64,000 nt of DNA from Epiperipatus broadwayi (taxonomy: Eukaryota; Onychophora; Udeonychophora; Euonychophora; Peripatidae). Within the stretch, counting starts at the first letter, position 1. Every line of letters begins with the position of its first letter. The notes under the pieces were generated by a model. It was not told where the DNA came from. It saw only the letters and a program-made list of their open reading frames with translations, and did not search any database. Both the position numbers and the translations under genes were made by a program. The stretch covers positions 1-64,000 of the forward strand of contig JAQFVV010013064.1 of NCBI GenBank assembly GCA_028023455.1, written 5' to 3'. Shown piece by piece: positions 46,831 through 57,789 of this stretch.

Positions 46831-48624
46831 ATGGAAAATATGCAACAAAAATAAAGTGTTCATGGTAATTGGGGAGAATATTTTGTTGCACAAAATAAAC
46901 ATGGTTCGACAGCCTGTTTCATTTGTCATGAAAGTGTTATCTTAAAAAAATATAATATTGTTCATCATTATGCTTCAAAACCAGATCATTTAATGACACT
47001 TTTTCTTATGGATCTTTAATAAAAGATGAAATCATTGCAACAAAAACCAAAATGTTATGTCAGTGGTGATATCCCAAGATGCAGCAATATCAAAGAGCAT
47101 CATGTGAAATTTGTTACATTACTTGATGAACATATGGAACTGTTTCTGGTGCAAATATGAAGAAATGTTTCACAAATGCTTTCAATATATTATTTGTTGT
47201 ATTTAGTAATAATATTGCAAATTTTTAAAAAAAATGCAGATCTCGGATTCTGTCTGCATTGAAAATATTGCAAAACTCATTTCTGATCACATTATAGAAT
47301 ATTTGAAAAATTGTAAATATTTTAACTTGTCTTTTGATTGTAGCATTGACATTTCAGCAGCATCATAATGTTCCATTTTGTTAGATATTGTACTAAACGG
47401 AATTTTATTCATGAAGATTTTTTGAAATTTTTTCCTATGAAGTATCAAACCAGAGGCACTATCTTGATATTATTAGTACTTTTCTGGAGAAGAATAATAT
47501 TGATATAAAAAAAATAGTTGTGAACATACTTATGGATCTTGAAAAGGAATTTGTTTCTCTGCTGAAAAATAAGTACAATTTAATGAATCTCTTATCATTT
47601 TACTGTATCATTCATCAAGAAATTTGACAGCATATATCTCCATGACTGAAATTGATAATGATGAAAACCTTCATAATTATATCCTAGCATGAGAACTGAA
47701 CTTCAGAAAATTTCAAGTCTTTTTGGAAGAAATGAACAGTAATTATAACAATGTGCTTTTACATATCTTGGTGCATGGTTAAGCAGAAAAAAGTTTGGGG
47801 GTCAGTTTTTTGCTTTACATCAAGAAATTATATTGTTAAACTAAACAATAAAGTTTACAGTGAATATGAAAATGATAGGTGTGATGTCTTTTAGCCTTTG
47901 TGTGTGACATTACAGAATTTTTTTTAGCTCACTCATAGCTTACAGGCTGAAGATAAAATAGTTATTTTGCAGATGGCAAAGTATTTGTTTTATAAACAAA
48001 GTTTCTATTACGACGAAATACAAAATGAAATATTGCATAACTCTTCAACCATAATAAAAACTAAACAAGATGCTGTCAGCATTTTTCCAGAAAACTAAAC
48101 AATCATTTCAAATTACTTAACTGCCTTATTTAAGGAATTTAAGAGCAGATTTCAGAATTTAAGAAATATTAAGAATTATTTGTAGCTTGTAGAAAATTGC
48201 TAGCATTTAAAAACAACATTTATTACATTACTAACTGCATTGGAATATGGATTATGCAAAAGTATTTGAAGAGTTCATCAAACTCAAAAATAATATGAAT
48301 CTGGAGAATATTTTTAAAGATAAAAGTGAGAGAAAAGAGTATACTGAATTTTGGAAATTAGTGCCTGAAAAAATATAAGACTGTAAAAAGTGTGCCCAAG
48401 TACTTATCACATTGTTTTCACCAATGTTATGTCAAGAACTTATTTAGAAATAGGCTTACTGATTCTTACCTTGATGATATATCAAGAATAATATATAGTG
48501 ATTATAAACCTGATTTATCTATAGTAATGAAAAATTTGTATCAACATCAAAAATCATACCATTTTTTAAATAAATGTCTGGATACATTTAAAGTTCTTTT
48601 TTTTTTTTATATTATTATATTATA
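46831..48624 (+). pseudogene. hAT transposase relic, ZBED5/GTF2IRD2-like, copy 2
   Basis: Near full-length but riddled with stops and frameshifts. A start ATG at 46831 leads after one stop to GNWGEYFVAQNKHG then CFICHESVILKKYNIVHHYA (BED-type zinc finger with C-C-H-H spacing, about 46870-46980). Farther on: NFRKFQVFLEEMNSNYNNVL near 47700 (the HRQFxxFLEEMxSEYGDxL block), and at 48392-48560 CYVKNLFRNRLTDSYLDDI then YSDYKPDLSIVMKN (the C-terminal dimerisation domain, normally SRLTDEHLxxxLRIATTxxxPD). The order and spacing match the family. It retains the C-terminus missing from the copy at 23255-24760. Not functional. Confidence 0.85.
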
Positions 48625-48639
48625 AAATATAGTGTACTA

Positions 48640-49136
48640 TCTTGCAGTCTGCTTAACATAGCACATATATATATATATGAGGCCCAAATAGAAAAAAGAT
48701 TTGAGTATGGCAGTCTTTTTTTGCATTATGTTATATATTTAACCATGTATATCACATTTTTTGTATGTTCTACTGCATATTGTTAAGGAAATGATGTATA
48801 TCTTTGAAAAGAGTAAGTTTTGAATGAAATAAAATATATAAGAAGATTTAGACAACACAATAATAGGAAAATTGTACAATCAATGTAAGATTTAAGGATA
48901 TTTAATATTGTTTAAGTATAAATTTATATAATATTATTACAATTTTTATTACACTTATTAAAATTGGTCCATGATGTTTTATTTAGTCTCATTTTTTTTG
49001 AATTAAATATATTCAAAATCAAAATAACAATACCGTCAACCTTTCAAGCAATTATATTAGATTCTCATGTTTCTACATTTCAGCGGAATAGTTTGAGAAT
49101 ATTTGATATTGTGTATTTTTAATTGTAGTTGCTTAT
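48640..49136. other. A+T-rich DNA; (AT)n at about 48668
   Basis: Nothing recognised beyond the short (AT)n run. May include the 3' end of the hAT element. Confidence 0.45.
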
Positions 49137-49149
49137 TCATTTATTAATA

Positions 49150-49204
49150 TAAAAAAACGGGCAAAACTCTATACGCAAGCATAAGAAATGGTGATCATGT
49201 GATG
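49150..49204 (+). mobile_element. Family D 55-bp terminal fragment, copy D8, with 13-bp TSD
   Basis: Only the conserved family D end (GCAAAACTCTATACGCAAGC ... GGTGATCATGTGATG) is present, flanked by exact TCATTTATTAATA duplications (49137-49149 and 49205-49217). An extreme truncation inside a complete target duplication shows that this end is where reverse transcription starts, so it is the 3' end of the family. Confidence 0.85.
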
Positions 49205-49349
49205 TCATTTATTAATAGGATGCTGTTATTCACTCCTTCTTTTGCATGATTAAATTTAGTTCTTGAGAATCTTGTGAGATCATACTGTTACTTATATATA
49301 GTTTTGCAATTATTGTTAGATGTCTCCTATTTTTATAATGAGATTTTTT

Positions 49350-49500
49350 TTCCCTTCCCAATTGAGAATTGAACCAAGAACTTTTGCTCATCTGGAAAGC
49401 TATTTTACTACTGAGACACCAAAATATACAATAGATGTAGAGTGATGGACTTGAAAGTTAAAGGTTTCAAGATCAAATTCCTAGCTCAACCTGTGATTTT
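49350..49500. repeat. Two head-to-head tRNA-like remnants
   Basis: Minus strand 49430-49352 has a TCTCAGTAGTAAAATAGC A-box-like and GGTTCAATTCTC B-box-like sequence. Plus strand 49437-49490 has TAGAGTGATGGACTTGAAAG and a B-box-like AGATCAAATTCCTAG. Probably decayed tRNA-derived SINEs or PLE tRNA-like segments. No tail or target duplication found. Confidence 0.45.
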
Positions 49501-49706
49501 AATGCAGAAGATCTTGAGCTTCTGAATAACTTTGTAAATTTATTTTAATGGTAAAGAGCTGGTTAACATTTATAAATTAATAATATACTTAAAAATATTT
49601 TTTAATAAATGCTTTTATTTATTAATGTGTATTAAAATGCCAAAAATAATTGCTTTTTCAACCATCCTTTTATTTCAAATTAAATGAAAAAACCCAAATT
49701 GTAGTT

Positions 49707-49813
49707 TTTTTTTCCTCATGTGTCATAGCATCAGCCGGGAAGCGAACCCGCTAAACTGGGACAACTGCTTGTAAGGCAGCCATCACTGACCTCTCAACCA
49801 CCAATGCTTGACT
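49707..49813 (-). mobile_element. Short tRNA-derived SINE, copy 2, with 12-bp TSD
   Basis: The same subfamily as 5577-5687 (B-box region GGTTCGCTTCCC, tail GCTATGACACATGAGG then A-run on the minus strand), more diverged in the A-box and anticodon arm. Flanked by exact CAAATTGTAGTT (49695-49706 and 49814-49825). Confidence 0.85.
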
Positions 49814-49825
49814 CAAATTGTAGTT

Positions 49826-50814
49826 GAAGAAGACAATCATTTTTTAGTACATGTTTAATATATTTTTTGTAATTATTCACATTTGAATTTAAAAATTGGC
49901 TTTTAGTGCACATTAATTGAAAGCATTGCTTATAAAATATTTTTTTTTGTATATTTTTAACTTTTTAAGATTGGGATTTTTTTTAGTAATTACTCCTATT
50001 CACATTTTAAAATGGACAATGTAAACAACGCAGTCTGTGTTATATTTGAAAGAAAATTCACATGCATTGCAAATAGATTCCAATACTGTTTTGATTTTTA
50101 AAAATATTCATTTACAATTAAGAGAAATTAAAATTTCATACCTTTTTAAAAATAGCAATTTTTATAATCAAGAGAAATTAAGATTTGCTTTTATTTTATT
50201 TTACTGGGCTATAAACATATTTCATTGCAAGATTGTTTATAAAAAAATGTTGCCATTTCACGCATATTAAAAACTTACTGAACCAATATCATGTTTGAAA
50301 TTGGCTCTGCCAACACTGCGACTAGACATTCCTGAAATATTTCAGTCATATTACATTGTCATCTGCTTCTAACACATTTACAAAATTTGAAGGCAATTCA
50401 TTTGATAGAAATATTTTTAATATCAATTACAAAATTTTAACGAAAACAATTAGAGAAGCAGAGTTTCTAAGTTAAATAAAAACGTTGAAATAAAATGGAA
50501 AGAATGGCAAACAAGTTTATTGCAATATCTAGCATTTATAATTTGTCATTGAGAGAGTCAACTTACATTTAATTGTTTTTTATACTGACGATTTCACTAA
50601 ATATGTGCATTAAAATAATTTTATGTTATATCATTGTATTAAAATGAAAATAATTGAAAGATAAAGCTTTTTTTTAATAAACATGTCTGTGTGTACAGAT
50701 CATTCTAATCATAAATCTAGGTTAATGAATCATTCATTTTAACATTATACTGTTTAGTATTTGCAAAGCCTGATTAAAGCATATTTATTATATCTAAATT
50801 TGTAATTTTGACAG
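49826..50814. other. A+T-rich DNA without recognised genes
   Basis: Short frames such as 50037-50270 are low complexity. Nothing recognised. Confidence 0.5.
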
Positions 50815-50824
50815 TAAACTACTT

Positions 50825-51850
50825 CTGTGTGGAGAGGGTTTCTTTCCTCCTGAGTCCTTCTCCTTTTATACACTTCAAAAAAGATCATTAATAGACCTGT
50901 TGTATTATACTCCTGAGCTTCACTATAACCTAGATGCCAAACTGCAATTTGTACCCTTCTCAGATCACCTAGCTTTACTAATCAACCTCCACTTAGACCC
51001 CTCTATAGCAATACACACAAACCATTTGCGCACAATACAGTTATTAAATAAAACCAACACTCCCGAGTGGATTTTTTCGGAGGCATACATTCTTCTAAAT
51101 AAAATAAATGTTTTCACCCTACCACCGCTTCAAGCTTGGTCATCGCTGGTTGGAATACTGAGAACACTAATAGATTCCCACACAAGAAAGACCAAAGGTC
51201 CCAATCAGCAGTTAAAGGACCTAGAATCCATCAGTAATAGACTCAGCTCTCTTTCATCTACAGACACCAGCATTCAGGATATTGTGGAACTAAAAACACA
51301 ATACCATGAGAAGCAGAAGGTCCTAGCACACTATATATCCGTTAAAAGATCCAAAATCTTATCTAATCGTCAAAACTGGACACGTAGCTACATCAGGTGG
51401 GCACTTGGTGCTGCAAAACGGCCCACCCCTACCATGATTGAAACTAATCAGAATTTATACAGTAGTCCTGAAATGCTCAAAAAAATACATGACCACTTCA
51501 CTAACAAACTACAGAACAATAATTTTGCAACTGGTAGAACCTGGAAAGTATCAAGTGATAACCTTGAGCACAATATCACAGAGAAGCATATTATTGCAAA
51601 GCTGCAGTCATATCCAGAAAGCACACATCCTGGACTTCATGGAATTCCCAGATTTGTGATTCTTCATCTCAGCCAGTTTACGGGCCCCATTGTGCGTAGG
51701 GTGATTGATGTACTATCGGGAGACTTTCGGAACATCCCAGACATATACCCGGTCGCTTTAGTCCCATTTCTAAAAAAACGAAAATCCCTCCAGTCTGTTA
51801 AATCTTCGCCCCATCTCCATGATACCTCTTCAAGACGATCGAGTCACTAG
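50825..51850 (+). pseudogene. LINE ORF2 segment 1: endonuclease end and RT N-terminus
   Basis: The frame is open from about 50825 with no methionine needed. KRSLIDLLYYTPEL then FVPFSDHLALLINL is the C-terminus of an APE-type endonuclease (S-IDLLYY and the catalytic SDH). About 150 residues of linker follow, then STHPGLHGIPRFVIL (RT motif 0, PGxxGIP) and YPVALVPFLKKR (motif 1, IPxxKK). The frame breaks at an A-run at 51772-51780. The true continuation NLRPISMIP is in another frame at about 51800-51828, then shifts again near 51829. So two indels lie within about 60 bp. Confidence 0.85.
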
Positions 51851-52290
51851 TGAAGGACAGAATTCAAGACCAGCTCTATCTTCACATTTCCAAATACCAA
51901 TTTTCTCCGAAAGGTGCCTCCACACTAGACGCTGTGCAATGCTTCATGCTCATCACTGAACATATTAGTCTGCGCAGAAAGACAAAACCGCTAGTGATTC
52001 AACTTGATTTCGCATCAGCATTCGATTCAGTTATCCCATCAATATTACTACAAACACTAAAAGAATATCAAATTCCTGAAGTATACACAAACATAATAGA
52101 AAACCTGCTCTATAATCGCTCATGCTTTACCACAATAGATGGGCGGTTGTCTGACGGAATCAGACCTCATCTGCCGGTTCCTCAGGGATCCCCCTTGGCT
52201 ACACTCTGTTTTACCACATATATTAACCCTCTCCTTACTGAAATTGAAGCAAAGTTCCAGGTATCTACGTTCCTGCATTGGAACTCCAGG
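51829..52290 (+). pseudogene. LINE ORF2 segment 2: RT fingers and palm
   Basis: Reads FKTIESLVKDRIQDQL, then YQFSPKGASTLDAV (motif 2, QxGFxxGxSTxDA), then VIQLDFASAFDSVIPSILL (motif A with catalytic LDF.SAFD), then VPQGSPLATLCFTTYI (motif B, PQGSPL). A frame change at about 52270-52290 leads into segment 3 before motif C. All catalytic residues of motifs A and B are present, so the element was functional recently on an evolutionary scale. Confidence 0.88.
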
Positions 52291-53534
52291 TACATCACAT
52301 CTCTTATGTTGATGATGTATCGATCTTCCTACCAGAACAAAAACATCTTCAGCCTCTCCTGCGTATCATTGAAAAACACTCTAAAAAACTAAACCTGCAT
52401 ATCAACTATAACAAATCTTCCACGTGGAAGATCACATCAGGGAAAATAATCCCATCCATTTTTACATCTCGACCTCAAAAGTTCTTGGGTTTTCCCATTT
52501 TCAAGTCGAGGTTGGCCATGTCAAAAGAGATACAAAATGCTATCCTTGAGAAAACTTGTAACATCGTAACCTCTCTTTCCAGTGTTACTCTGTCATTGCC
52601 TGGAAAAGCTGCACTACTGAACATGCTAATTTTTCCCAGATTGAACTACTTTCTTCCCATGATAAAGCTTACCAAAACTTTTGGAACTGCATTAAACTCA
52701 CAATGTTCCAGGCTCTTATGGAAAGGCAAAGTAGTTACTATAAGTATATCAAAAGCACACATGCCCAAAGATCTGAATGTGTTAGGTCTTCATTCCGTCT
52801 CCACGCTTTACCTACAAAAAGCAATTGGAGTCATGAGGACAATATATCACAAGCACTCCGATCAGAACACATTTATACCAGTAACACCAACGGATACACC
52901 TCCACCATTCTGCAGCAAATAGTTGTCAGATTTATGGATATACATAACAGGGACAATAAGCCTATCGAAAACTATCCTAGAATCAAAGAGAACATACTGG
53001 GAAATTTACAAATTTAAATACCCAAACCTTACTCCATCTCTGAACTCTCTGGGGCTAAACAATAAACTTCTAATTCTCAGATCTAAAAAATGGTTTTTGG
53101 AATCCAAATATATAGATTTTCTCCTGAAACTAAACCTCTCCTCCCTACCCACAAGTCACTTCCTGGTCTATAGGAGAGGTTTTGCCAACCTCAACTCACA
53201 GTGTCAACTTTGCTCAACAGCTGAAGAAACCATTGCCCATCTCCTACATGACTGCCCATTCCTTAGCCCACTCAGAATTTTCATCCGCCAAAAAGTTTCA
53301 ATAGACTATAGAAACACGCTTTGCATTCAAAACGCCATCAAGATGGGCATATTTTCGACCATCAGAACATCCATTTTCCTCACTTTTGCAGTCTGGCTCA
53401 CCAGGTGCAAGTACATCTTTGGACAGGCAGATAACAATGTCAGCAATACCTTCTTAAAACTATTAAGAAGCACTCGTGATAGAGACCGGCTTCTTGCACC
53501 AGACTGCTACACATTGAATCCTTGGCTAGCGTAG
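52278..53534 (+). pseudogene. LINE ORF2 segment 3: RT motif C, thumb and terminal zinc knuckle
   Basis: Starts in the third frame with HHISYVDDVSIFL (motif C; YVDD), then LNLHINYNKSS (motif D), KFLGFPIF (motif E), SLPGKAALLNMLIFPRLNYF and RLLWKGK. One in-frame TAG at 52920-52922 interrupts it, and the frame then continues to 53534. Near the end CQLCSTAEETIAHLLHDC is a CCHC zf-RVT zinc knuckle followed by a conserved helix and the natural stop. Length and order match the C-terminal half of a LINE ORF2. Confidence 0.9.
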
Positions 53535-53695
53535 ACCTAGTCTAGTAAGAATTTGCAACCCAAGATCTTCAGTTACCAGCATCAGGCCATTTGTCAAATC
53601 TAATTAGCAGAAGACTCGAGTCCAAAGATAGATTTGTCATTGTATTTTTTTTTGATTTAATTAATAAAATTCTTTTTTGAAAAAAAAAAAAAAAA

Positions 53696-54319
53696 CTTTT
53701 GTATAACTTTTTTTAACTAAAATTTTTAAATAAATTCTAATAATATTTAATAGAAGTATGTGAAATTAATTTGTTTTATAATTCTACTAATTATAAATTT
53801 AAAAATATTATTTTTCAAAACTTATTTTTAAAAAAAAGTGAAAAATATGTCTTATCAAGAAATGAAGAAATAATTTTAAGTATATTAGTAGAATGCATAA
53901 TTTATCAGTATGCAAAAAAAAAATGTTTAGAGAAAATAATAGTGATATTAAAATATCAAAATGAATGAATAAATTTCTACTCAATCATCTATCTCATTAA
54001 AAATAATAAAATTCGAGATATTAAAATAAACTTAGTTTTCTAATTTTTTACTTGTCTCTAGTCCTAGAATATATATATATCACTTTTAATTTATTTGATA
54101 AAATTTTTGATTTTAAACACAGTATTGAGGGATGATTAACTATTATTTGAAATGGAAAAGAAAAATGCAAAGAGTATAGACACAAGATGCTTGTCATATT
54201 TCTCCCTTGGGAGATACTAACTTAAATAGCTTATTATCCAAACAAATGAAACTGGTTTTTTTTTTCCAGAAATGAAGCAGACATCAGATTACTTATTAAA
54301 ATTATGAAGTATTTTAACT
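53696..54319. other. A+T-rich DNA without recognised genes
   Basis: Nothing recognised. Confidence 0.5.
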
Positions 54320-54438
54320 TTTTTTTTTTTTTTTTTCCATATGTCATAGCATCGTCCGGGACGCGAACCCACAACCGTCTGCAACCAACTACTTGCTTGC
54401 ATGGCCGCTGCGATACCTCTCGGCTAACAATGCAAGAC
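54320..54438 (-). mobile_element. Short tRNA-derived SINE, copy 3
   Basis: Minus strand: GCATTGTTAGCCGAGAGG (A-box-like), a long variable-arm-like segment, GGTTCGCGTCCCGG (B-box) and GCTATGACATATGG directly before an 18-20 A tail. The second subfamily, with 55270-55376. The target duplication is unclear (perhaps AACTT). A frame overlapping it on the minus strand is not a gene. Confidence 0.8.
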
Positions 54439-55253
54439 AACTTATTTTATTTTTGTACATTATTTGTGTAATACTACAATACTGAAGTAAATACAAGTGA
54501 ACAAATTTCACACTTATTAATATGGAAATTATTACATAATGTTACTTAATCTTAGATTTCTTGAAAAGATTTCTGAGGTCTCCTAATAATTATCCATTCA
54601 TTTTACCTCTTCCATATCTATTGCAGTCTGGTATAAATTAAAAACTCCTAAAACTGTTTTGTATATAATTCTAGTTTAATAGGACTAATATAGTAAATTT
54701 TTCAACTTCTCCTTTCGATATATAATTAATTTACTATTGAATGTCAGCAATTTACGATAGTAAATTAGAGTATTCAGTGCTTTGCATAGTTTAATACAAT
54801 GGCAGAATGGTGGATTCAAGAACTAAAGGTCCATGGGTCATGTGACAGAACATCACAAGAGCTCCTGAATGACAAACAATTATTTTTATGTAAAGTTTAC
54901 AAACGAATATTTTGCCGAGTAACTTTCACAAACTTTTACGGCTAATGATTAATAAGGAGGGCTGGTTTTACAGCCCTGTGCATATTTTGCCATCTCTTTC
55001 CCCTAAAAAAACTTTTAATGATCTTTTAAAAGCCATGATATTAATCTAGGCCTCAGTGAATTTGATCACGAAAAATGATCATAAACTATATTTTTTTTAC
55101 AAAGTTTTCTGATTTTTGTAAGTTATATTCTGTACCTGAAAGTTTTTACTTTTATTACTTATTTTGAAACCTTAAAATTATTTTAAAAGCTAACTCCTAA
55201 TAGCTATATCAAAAAGAGTATTATTATCAACAATCATTACACAGACAATTGTA
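54439..55253. other. A+T-rich DNA, one possible tRNA-like remnant
   Basis: 54800-54860 (CAGAATGGTGGATTCAAGAA, then AAAGGTCCATGGGTCATGTG) is faintly tRNA-like and may be another SINE remnant. Otherwise nothing recognised. Confidence 0.4.
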
Positions 55254-55269
55254 TACATGATGTATTTTT

Positions 55270-55376
55270 TTTTTCATATGTCATAGCATCGGCCGGGACG
55301 CGAACCCACACCCGTCTGCAACCAACTACTTCCTTGCAAGGCGGGTGCGATGACCTCTCGGCTAACAATGCTTGAC
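55270..55376 (-). mobile_element. Short tRNA-derived SINE, copy 4, with 16-bp TSD
   Basis: Minus strand: TCAAGCATTGTTAGCCGAGA, anticodon-arm-like CCTTGCAAGG, a variable arm of about 20 nt as in type II (Leu/Ser-like) tRNAs, GGTTCGCGTCCCGG, GCTATGACATATG and a short A tail. Exact TACATGATGTATTTTT duplications flank it (55254-55269 and 55377-55392). It is the best-preserved copy of the second subfamily and probably the youngest insertion of the four. Confidence 0.9.
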
Positions 55377-55392
55377 TACATGATGTATTTTT

Positions 55393-56194
55393 ATTTTATT
55401 TTTTTAATTATTTAGTTATCTCTTTAATTTTGATTGGTCTTATTGGTTCATTCTTTGAACCAAAAATATTAAAAAAGCAAATGTTCATAAATATATTCAT
55501 CAGTAAATGTTTTTCAATAATTTTTTAGAAAATATACAAATTTATCTAACAATTATTTGAGGAAAGGTGGTATTTGCATTAAAAGGTCATTGAAAATTAC
55601 TTTACATTGGCTTTTGACCCCAAAGTCAAGATCCGTTTATAATCAACAGTATTTACGACATTATTTGATATTAGTAATGAAAGTGTGATGTTAAATGTCA
55701 TAATATCTCATTATTTTAAATGATCATGATTTTTATTATGTAAAAATTTAATGACAGTTTGAAATCTAGTTTCATCTGAAAAGGAACAAATAATCTTTTT
55801 AAGATTTATTTTTCACATAGTTTAAGCGCCCCCCCCCCCTAAAAGAAAAAATACTTTCCATCCTATGCAAATAAATGGGTTGCATAGTCATTAGAACTTT
55901 CCTACTAGTAAATAAAAAGCTTTCTTAAAGTAATTTATTGAATGTTTATAAATAACAAAATATGCACATATTTTTCTTTATAAATTTACATTAAATGTAT
56001 ACCCCCCCCCCCCCGATTATTTTATATTATAAAGTTTTTCAAGTCTTCTTTTAAAATATAAATGATATGCTGGGGAAATATTTAGATTTCATCTATCCAA
56101 AAAATATTTTTAATTAATGATAGTATATTTTGGTATTAAATAAATGATTTTGTTTAAAGGTTTGTGATAATGGTATATTATTAGATGTGATATG
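55393..56194. other. A+T-rich DNA with C homopolymers
   Basis: C-runs of 9 and about 12 lie near 55829 and 56002. No genes recognised. Confidence 0.5.
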
Positions 56195-56321
56195 TTGGAC
56201 TATTTCCATCATCTATAAGTGAATGTTGAATGTATAGAAAATTTTAAACTTTATTTAAACTTTTCAAATATAAACAACTTGTTAATAATAACACACCAAT
56301 AGACAACACAGGTTAGTAATT

Positions 56322-56366
56322 ACACAATGTTTCAAGTAGTATTATTCTCCACTCTTCTTCAGGTGT
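56322..56366 (-). ncRNA. Hammerhead-like motif E1
   Basis: Minus-strand reading: stem I ACAC/GTGT, core CTGAAGA, one extra A, 6-bp stem II GAGTGG/CTACTT (two G-T) with loop AGAATAATA, GAAA, then CATT where the cleavage base is T. The stem III palindrome expected for this type, ACGT, is ACAT here, a CpG-to-CpA change. All catalytic core bases are present. Confidence 0.65.
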
Positions 56367-56404
56367 TGCTGGCCTATGTGCACAGTGACAATATTCTCTT
56401 AGAA

Positions 56405-56478
56405 GTTGAACTCGTACCTTTAGATTCTTGAATATCGAATTTAAGGCAAACACTCTACCATCTGAACTCTTCTGTCAA
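56405..56478 (-). other. tRNA-like segment in PLE left arm
   Basis: Inverted counterpart of 57790-57868: A-box-like GAGTTCAGATGGTAGAGTG and B-box-like GGTACGAGTTC on the minus strand. Confidence 0.5.
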
Positions 56479-56579
56479 AGGTAACATATAGTAGAAATTT
56501 ATATATGAGGGTTAGTTCAAATCCTCCTGAGTCCTTCAATTTTTTTTTTTTATGAGCAAGGCTAATTAGTTTTTATTAT

Positions 56580-57046
56580 TGTTTAATGAGCAAGATTAAT
56601 TAGAGGCTTCCATACATTGTGTATTGCCACACTGGGTTGATTTATAGGATTTTCTTCTATGCATTTTTTACTCTTTATCCAATATATTTGTATTTTTCCA
56701 ATTAAACATATGGTCATTAGTACATACCTGATCTGCTATGGTAGACACATCTGTTTTTTCTCTTAACCATTAGTTTGTGTTCTTCCAATCACTTTTCAAC
56801 AGGGTGACAGATCTCACCAGTGTACTTCTTCCACATTCACATGGTATTTCATAGATGCAGTTTTTGTTCTTCAGCATTTCCAATTTAGGCTTAGTAGAAG
56901 TAAGAATTCCTTGAAGTGTGGTATGACTTTGGAAAGCTGTTCTAATGCTATATTGACTTCAGATTTTCTTTAATTTGTCTGCTATTCCTGGTATGTACCG
57001 TACCAATAATTGATTTCTCTTTTGGTGTTTCTCTGTGTTGTCTGTT
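56580..57046 (-). pseudogene. PLE GIY-YIG endonuclease, inverted partial copy
   Basis: Inverted copy of 57172-57630. On the minus strand it reads through the IPGIADKLKKI-like linker and the GIY-YIG segment (CIYEIPCECGRST.GEIC by eye), with its own frameshifts. It lacks the RT C-terminal part, which lies only in the spacer and right arm. Present only because of the palindrome; not functional. Confidence 0.75.
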
Positions 57047-57600
57047 GAAGATTTTTTTGATGAATTATGGAACAGAGCAAAGGAGGTTTGTTCAGAAACC
57101 AGTGATTTGGAAAAAAAAAAGATTCACATAGAACAAATGCTTAAGAAGAATGGTTATCCATCAGCAGTCATCAAGAAAACCTTCAATAGACAGCACAAAG
57201 AGACACATAATAGAAAACAATTATTGGTACGGTAGTGTATCCATACATACCAGGAATGGCAGACAAATTAAAGAAAATCTTCAGTCAATATAACATTAGA
57301 ACAGCTTTCCAAAGCCATACTTCGAGGAATTCTTACTTCTACTAAGTCTAAACCGGAAATGCTGAAGAACAAAAACTGCATGTATGAAATATCATGTGAA
57401 TGTGGAAGGAAGTACATTGGTGAGACCTGTCACCCTGCTGAACAGCGATTGAAAGAATGCAAACTAAAAGATGAAAAACAGATGTGTCTACCATAGCAGA
57501 TCATGTATGTACTAATGACCATATATTTAATTGGGAAAATACAAAGATATTGGATAAAGAGGAAAAATGCATAGAAGAAAATTCAAGGAAGTTGCTCATA
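57035..57600 (+). pseudogene. Penelope-like element RT C-terminus, linker and GIY-YIG endonuclease
   Basis: The frame from 57035 reads NRAKEVCSETSDLEKKKIHI then QMLKKNGYPSAVIKKTF, the segment after the RT domain in PLEs (RAxxICS...L...NGYP). After a stop at about 57235, IPGMADKLKKIFSQYNIRTA continues the linker. Then CMYEISCECGRKYIGET (57395-57425) is the GIY-YIG nuclease start (MYE for GIY, YIG intact) with PAEQRLKE supplying the conserved Arg, and later STIADHVCTNDHIFNWENTK, the conserved xxVAEHxxxxxHxIDWxNTK block. Several frameshifts inactivate it. It is the coding part of the family E foldback and identifies the hammerhead repeats as PLEs. Confidence 0.9.
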
Positions 57601-57789
57601 TGACAATGGTAAATAATCCTATGTCAACCCAGTGTGGCAATAATCTTGCTCTTAGGAAGAATATTAAACAATAATAATAATAAACTAATTAGACTTGCTC
57701 ATAAAAAAAAAAAATTGAAGGAGGACTCAGTAGGATTTGAACAAACTCTCATATATAAATATATCAAATTTCTATTATATGTTACCTTT

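Larger units (their letters stand above)
50815..53695 (+). mobile_element. 5'-truncated L1/Tx1-like LINE with poly(A) tail
   Basis: About 2.9 kb, distinctly GC-richer than its surroundings. It begins within the endonuclease C-terminus, includes the whole reverse transcriptase, and ends after a TTAATAAAATTC polyadenylation-like signal in an A-tail of about 15 (53681-53695). The 5' truncation and A-tail are typical of target-primed reverse transcription. I could not find a convincing target duplication. Three frame changes and one in-frame stop inactivate it. The clade (L1/Tx1-like) is tentative, based on the WKGK-type RT C-terminus and terminal CCHC. The three coding segments are listed separately. 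Confidence 0.9.

Noticed and set aside
50847-50863. 16-base identity (TCCTCCTGAGTCCTTC) between the LINE 5' junction region and the PLE left arm near 56525
   Set aside because: Noteworthy for a GC-rich 16-mer, but only one pair of sites is involved and the opposite PLE arm differs; not enough to claim shared origin or template switching.
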